Shown here one piece after another: positions 6,689 through 8,382 of a stretch of DNA of 8,382 bases (the stretch's first letter is position 1; the number at the start of each line of letters is the position of its first letter). The DNA is taken from assembly GCA_003554005.1 (NCBI GenBank), contig PWEU01000021.1:1-8382 (forward strand), in the 5' to 3' direction. This DNA is from Nitriliruptoraceae bacterium. GTDB taxonomy: Bacteria > Actinomycetota > Nitriliruptoria > Nitriliruptorales > Nitriliruptoraceae. Position numbers and translations under genes: made by a program. Below the pieces are notes generated by a model. The model made no database searches and was not told where the DNA came from. It saw only the letters and a list, made by a program, of their open reading frames with translations.

Positions 6689-6717
6689 TTGGCAGCTAGC
6701 AGGCCGCACCGTACGAT
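6689..6717 (+). promoter_or_regulatory. Predicted promoter of the antitoxin-toxin operon
   Basis: TTGGCA (6689-6694) and TACGAT (6712-6717) are close to the vegetative -35 and -10 consensus hexamers and are separated by exactly 17 bases. Transcription would begin near 6724, about 20 bases before the antitoxin start. This is the clearest promoter in the window, and it is overlapped by GTAC-centred repeats. Confidence 0.65.
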
Positions 6718-6736
6718 GTGTACAGGATGACGTACA
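6710..6736. promoter_or_regulatory. GTAC-centred repeats, predicted antitoxin operator
   Basis: Three hexamers share a GTAC core: CGTACG (6710-6715), TGTACA (6719-6724) and CGTACA (6731-6736), with centres 9 and 12 bases apart. They cover the -10 box and the predicted transcription start. TGTACA is the core recognised by the YefM antitoxin in the yefM-yoeB operator of E. coli, where, as I recall, two sites lie 12 bases apart. The gene that follows encodes a Phd/YefM-like protein, so autorepression of the operon is the natural reading. Confidence 0.6.
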
Positions 6737-6745
6737 GGGGTGGCG

Positions 6746-7021
6746 ATGCCGGAGACGATCAGCGAGGCCCGTTCGCGATTGCCGGCGCACGTGCGTCGGT
6801 TCCGTGAGCAGGGTCTGGATGCCGAGCCGGTGGTGCTGGGGGACCGTCGCCACCCGGATGCGGCGCTGCTGCCTTACGAGACGTTCAAGCTGCTGCTCGA
6901 CGTGGCTGAGGACGTCGCGATCGCGCAGCGCATCCGGGAGCGGGCCGCCGCCGATGGAGGCGAGCGGACGACACTCGCCGAGGCCGCGGACGAGTTCGGG
7001 ATCGACCTCGAGGCGCTGTGA
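6746..7021 (+). CDS. Phd/YefM-like antitoxin
   Basis: The product has 91 residues from ATG 6746, chosen because AGGGG lies five bases upstream; GTG 6740 overlaps that site and would add two residues. The first 50 residues follow the Phd/YefM pattern: ISEARSRLPAHV as the N-terminal strand-helix, then a central strand with AEPVVLGDRRHPDAALLPYETFKLL, equivalent to the family's usual PVxIxRxGxPxAVLxPxxxY. These proteins bind DNA as dimers through the N-terminal fold and cover the toxin with the C-terminal half, which here is acidic and helical (LLDVAEDVAIAQRIRERAA and onward). It ends in GTGA shared with the toxin start, the tight coupling typical of toxin-antitoxin operons. Its promoter carries GTAC repeats that it probably binds. 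Confidence 0.85.
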   Translation: MPETISEARSRLPAHVRRFREQGLDAEPVVLGDRRHPDAALLPYETFKLLLDVAEDVAIAQRIRERAAADGGERTTLAEAADEFGIDLEAL

Positions 7022-7425
7022 CCCTCCGGTTCGACAGGGTCACGTTCCTCGACGAGGCGATGGACGACCTGCGCAGCATCGCCGAACGGTCGCACGTAGT
7101 GCTCGTCGAGGTGTTCCGCCTCCTCAAGGCGCTGGATGCAGGTGAGCTCTCCCCGCTGCCGCTCCATGACTATGCCAAGACCGGGGACCTCACTGACTGC
7201 GGCAAGATCATCGTCGCGTTGACAGACGAGCCGGAGCACCGCATCGTGGTGCGCGATCTCGGCGGTAGGGACTTCGAGGTGAGCGAGGTCATCGCGGTCG
7301 AGGATCGCACCGGTGACCTGCCGTACCTGCTCGCCGGTCTCCGGCTTGGCAGACGCGAAGATCCGATCCGCAGGTCGGATGCGCAGCGGCGTGTGGACCG
7401 CATCCGGCGGTTGCGAGGCGGGTAG
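7018..7425 (+). CDS. RelE/ParE-superfamily toxin, long form
   Basis: The product has 135 residues and starts at GTG 7018, overlapping the antitoxin stop by four bases, with GAGG four bases upstream inside the antitoxin gene. RelE/ParE proteins are small toxins that cleave mRNA at the ribosome or poison gyrase. Seen here are an N-terminal strand and two helices (RVTFLDEAMDDLRSI, then VFRLLKALDAG), the turn LHDYAKTGDLTDCGKIIVAL (50-69), the core strands HRIVVRD and FEVSEVIAVEDR (86-97), and YLLAGLRLGR. The last 25 residues are strongly basic (RRSDAQRRVDRIRRLR), making it longer than the typical 85-100 residue toxin. I have seen this longer form repeatedly in actinobacteria. Whether it acts on mRNA or on gyrase cannot be told from sequence alone. 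Gene order and overlap make the pairing with the upstream antitoxin secure. Confidence 0.82.
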   Translation: MTLRFDRVTFLDEAMDDLRSIAERSHVVLVEVFRLLKALDAGELSPLPLHDYAKTGDLTDCGKIIVALTDEPEHRIVVRDLGGRDFEVSEVIAVEDRTGDLPYLLAGLRLGRREDPIRRSDAQRRVDRIRRLRGG

Positions 7426-7504
7426 CCATCGCGTCGGTCGGCAATAGGCGATACCCGATCTCCCGTAGGTCCACGCCGCGACCTGGCAGACACGCCCGGA
7501 TGTT

Positions 7505-8244
7505 CTACTCGGATCCGGCGATGTATTGGGCAATGGCGTAGGTGGCGTGGTGGTCGAGACTGTGACGGTTGCGGTCGTAGCGCATGGTCGTCTTGGGGTC
7601 GGCGTGGCGGGCGAAGTCCTGCACGTCGCGCAGGTGCGCGCCGGAGTTGAGGGCGGCGGTGATCGCCGCGTGGGGGAGGGTGTGGGGCGTCATCCGCCTG
7701 TGAATCCCGGCCCGGGTCGCGAGCGTCGCAACGGCGGCGGCGACGTTGTTGCGGGTCATGCGGTTGTTCCACCGGTTGCGTTGCAGCGGACCTCCGACAC
7801 CCGCAGCCCGTTGAGCAGCAGCAGACACGCCATCGCATCGATCGCCCCGCCGTTCTGTTCGGCGCCCGGCCAGTCCGCGAGCTCGTGGCGGGTCAGCCTG
7901 GTCTGCCGCGGGCTCTCGTCACGTGACGGACGGCGGACCGCGGCGATGGGGGTGGTGTCGGCCAGGCCGGTCTGAACCAGCCATCGGTAGAACGACGCGA
8001 GCACGGACAGGCCGTGGCAGACGGTGTTGATCGAACCGACCTGGCGCTCGAACCAGCGCAGATACAGCTCGATGTGGGTCCGCTCCACTTCGAGCGGATC
8101 GAGCTGGTGGGCGGTGCACCACGCGAACCAACGGTGCAACTGCTGCAGGTAGGCGGTCCGGGTGTTGGCGTTGCGATACCCGGCGAGGAACGCGCCGGTC
8201 AGACGGTGCAGACGAAGCTCGACAGACGGATCCAGCAGAGACAC
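7505..8244 (-). pseudogene. Tyrosine recombinase (phage-type integrase / XerC-like) inactivated by internal deletion
   Basis: The N-terminal part (8244 to about 7792, GTG start at 8244) encodes a SAM-like DNA-binding domain (FLAGYRNANTRTAYLQQLHR, YLRWFERQVGS) and the beginning of the catalytic domain with the first catalytic Arg in LLLLNGLRVSEV (R148, codon 7803-7801). At about 7790 the reading frame fails. In the next frame the C-terminal part follows directly: GPLQRNRWNNRMTRNNVAAAV, then PHTLPHAAI, then RHADPKTTMRYDR with the nucleophile Tyr (codon 7579-7577). An intact relative would have some 50-60 residues between RVSEV and GPL, including the beta-hairpin Lys. The lost bases are therefore a deletion that also shifts the frame. 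In addition HTLRH reads HTLPH, so the second catalytic Arg is Pro. The protein cannot be an active recombinase. It ends the toxin-antitoxin zone and suggests past integration. Confidence 0.88.
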
Positions 8245-8382
8245 GGTGACATCACGAACGACAAGGCTCCCGGCCACGGCACGCACGGCACACGACCTAC
8301 AGCAAGCCAACGCTGCGCCACCACGCGTGACCAGACCCATCAGCACCGGTCGCTGCGACCAACCGTCGACGCGCTCATTACG

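Noticed and set aside
6465..6703. Nine-base direct repeat GCTAGCAGG at 6465-6473 and 6695-6703
   Set aside because: It could be an attachment-site or insertion scar, but nine bases is short and nothing transposon-like lies between the copies.

Overview
The window is GC-rich (third codon positions overwhelmingly G or C, GTG starts common, few T-tracts). Its protein families match high-GC Actinomycetota; a deep-branching actinobacterium such as a Nitriliruptoria relative is possible, but that is an inference from codon use and protein flavour, not from a marker gene. No rRNA, tRNA, CRISPR array or intact transposase was recognised.

Left part (1 to about 4250), chromosomal and partly eroded. 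A 5'-truncated phosphotransferase of the APH/ACAD10-11 type is followed 16 bases later by an enoyl-CoA hydratase/isomerase family gene, the two forming a probable acyl-CoA operon. A gene-poor gap then carries what looks like a helix-turn-helix gene fragment on the minus strand, followed by an intact seven-helix hemolysin III/PAQR-family membrane protein. After that come about 580 bases without a convincing gene, an unrecognised open frame (3376-3966) and a very short doubtful ORF (4035-4253).

Right part (about 4270 to the end), a toxin-antitoxin and mobile-element zone. On the minus strand lies the remnant of a VapC-type PIN toxin whose conserved start (Val-Val-Asp) is out of frame with its body. 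Next is a large intact minus-strand gene in which an AbiEi-like N-terminal region is joined to a Fic (AMPylase) domain with its own inhibitory helix. Divergent from it, across about 350 bases, is a Phd/YefM-like antitoxin gene overlapping by four bases a RelE/ParE-like toxin gene. Their promoter is nearly consensus and is overlapped by three GTAC-centred hexamers, a layout recalling the TGTACA operators of yefM-yoeB. The window closes with a minus-strand tyrosine recombinase gene broken by an internal out-of-frame deletion and by loss of a catalytic arginine.

Together the right half reads as an old integrated element: the integrase is dead and one toxin is decayed, while the Fic fusion and the Phd/RelE-like pair still look functional. 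The most interesting items are the AbiEi-Fic fusion with a candidate operator in front of it, and the GTAC-repeat control region of the toxin-antitoxin pair.
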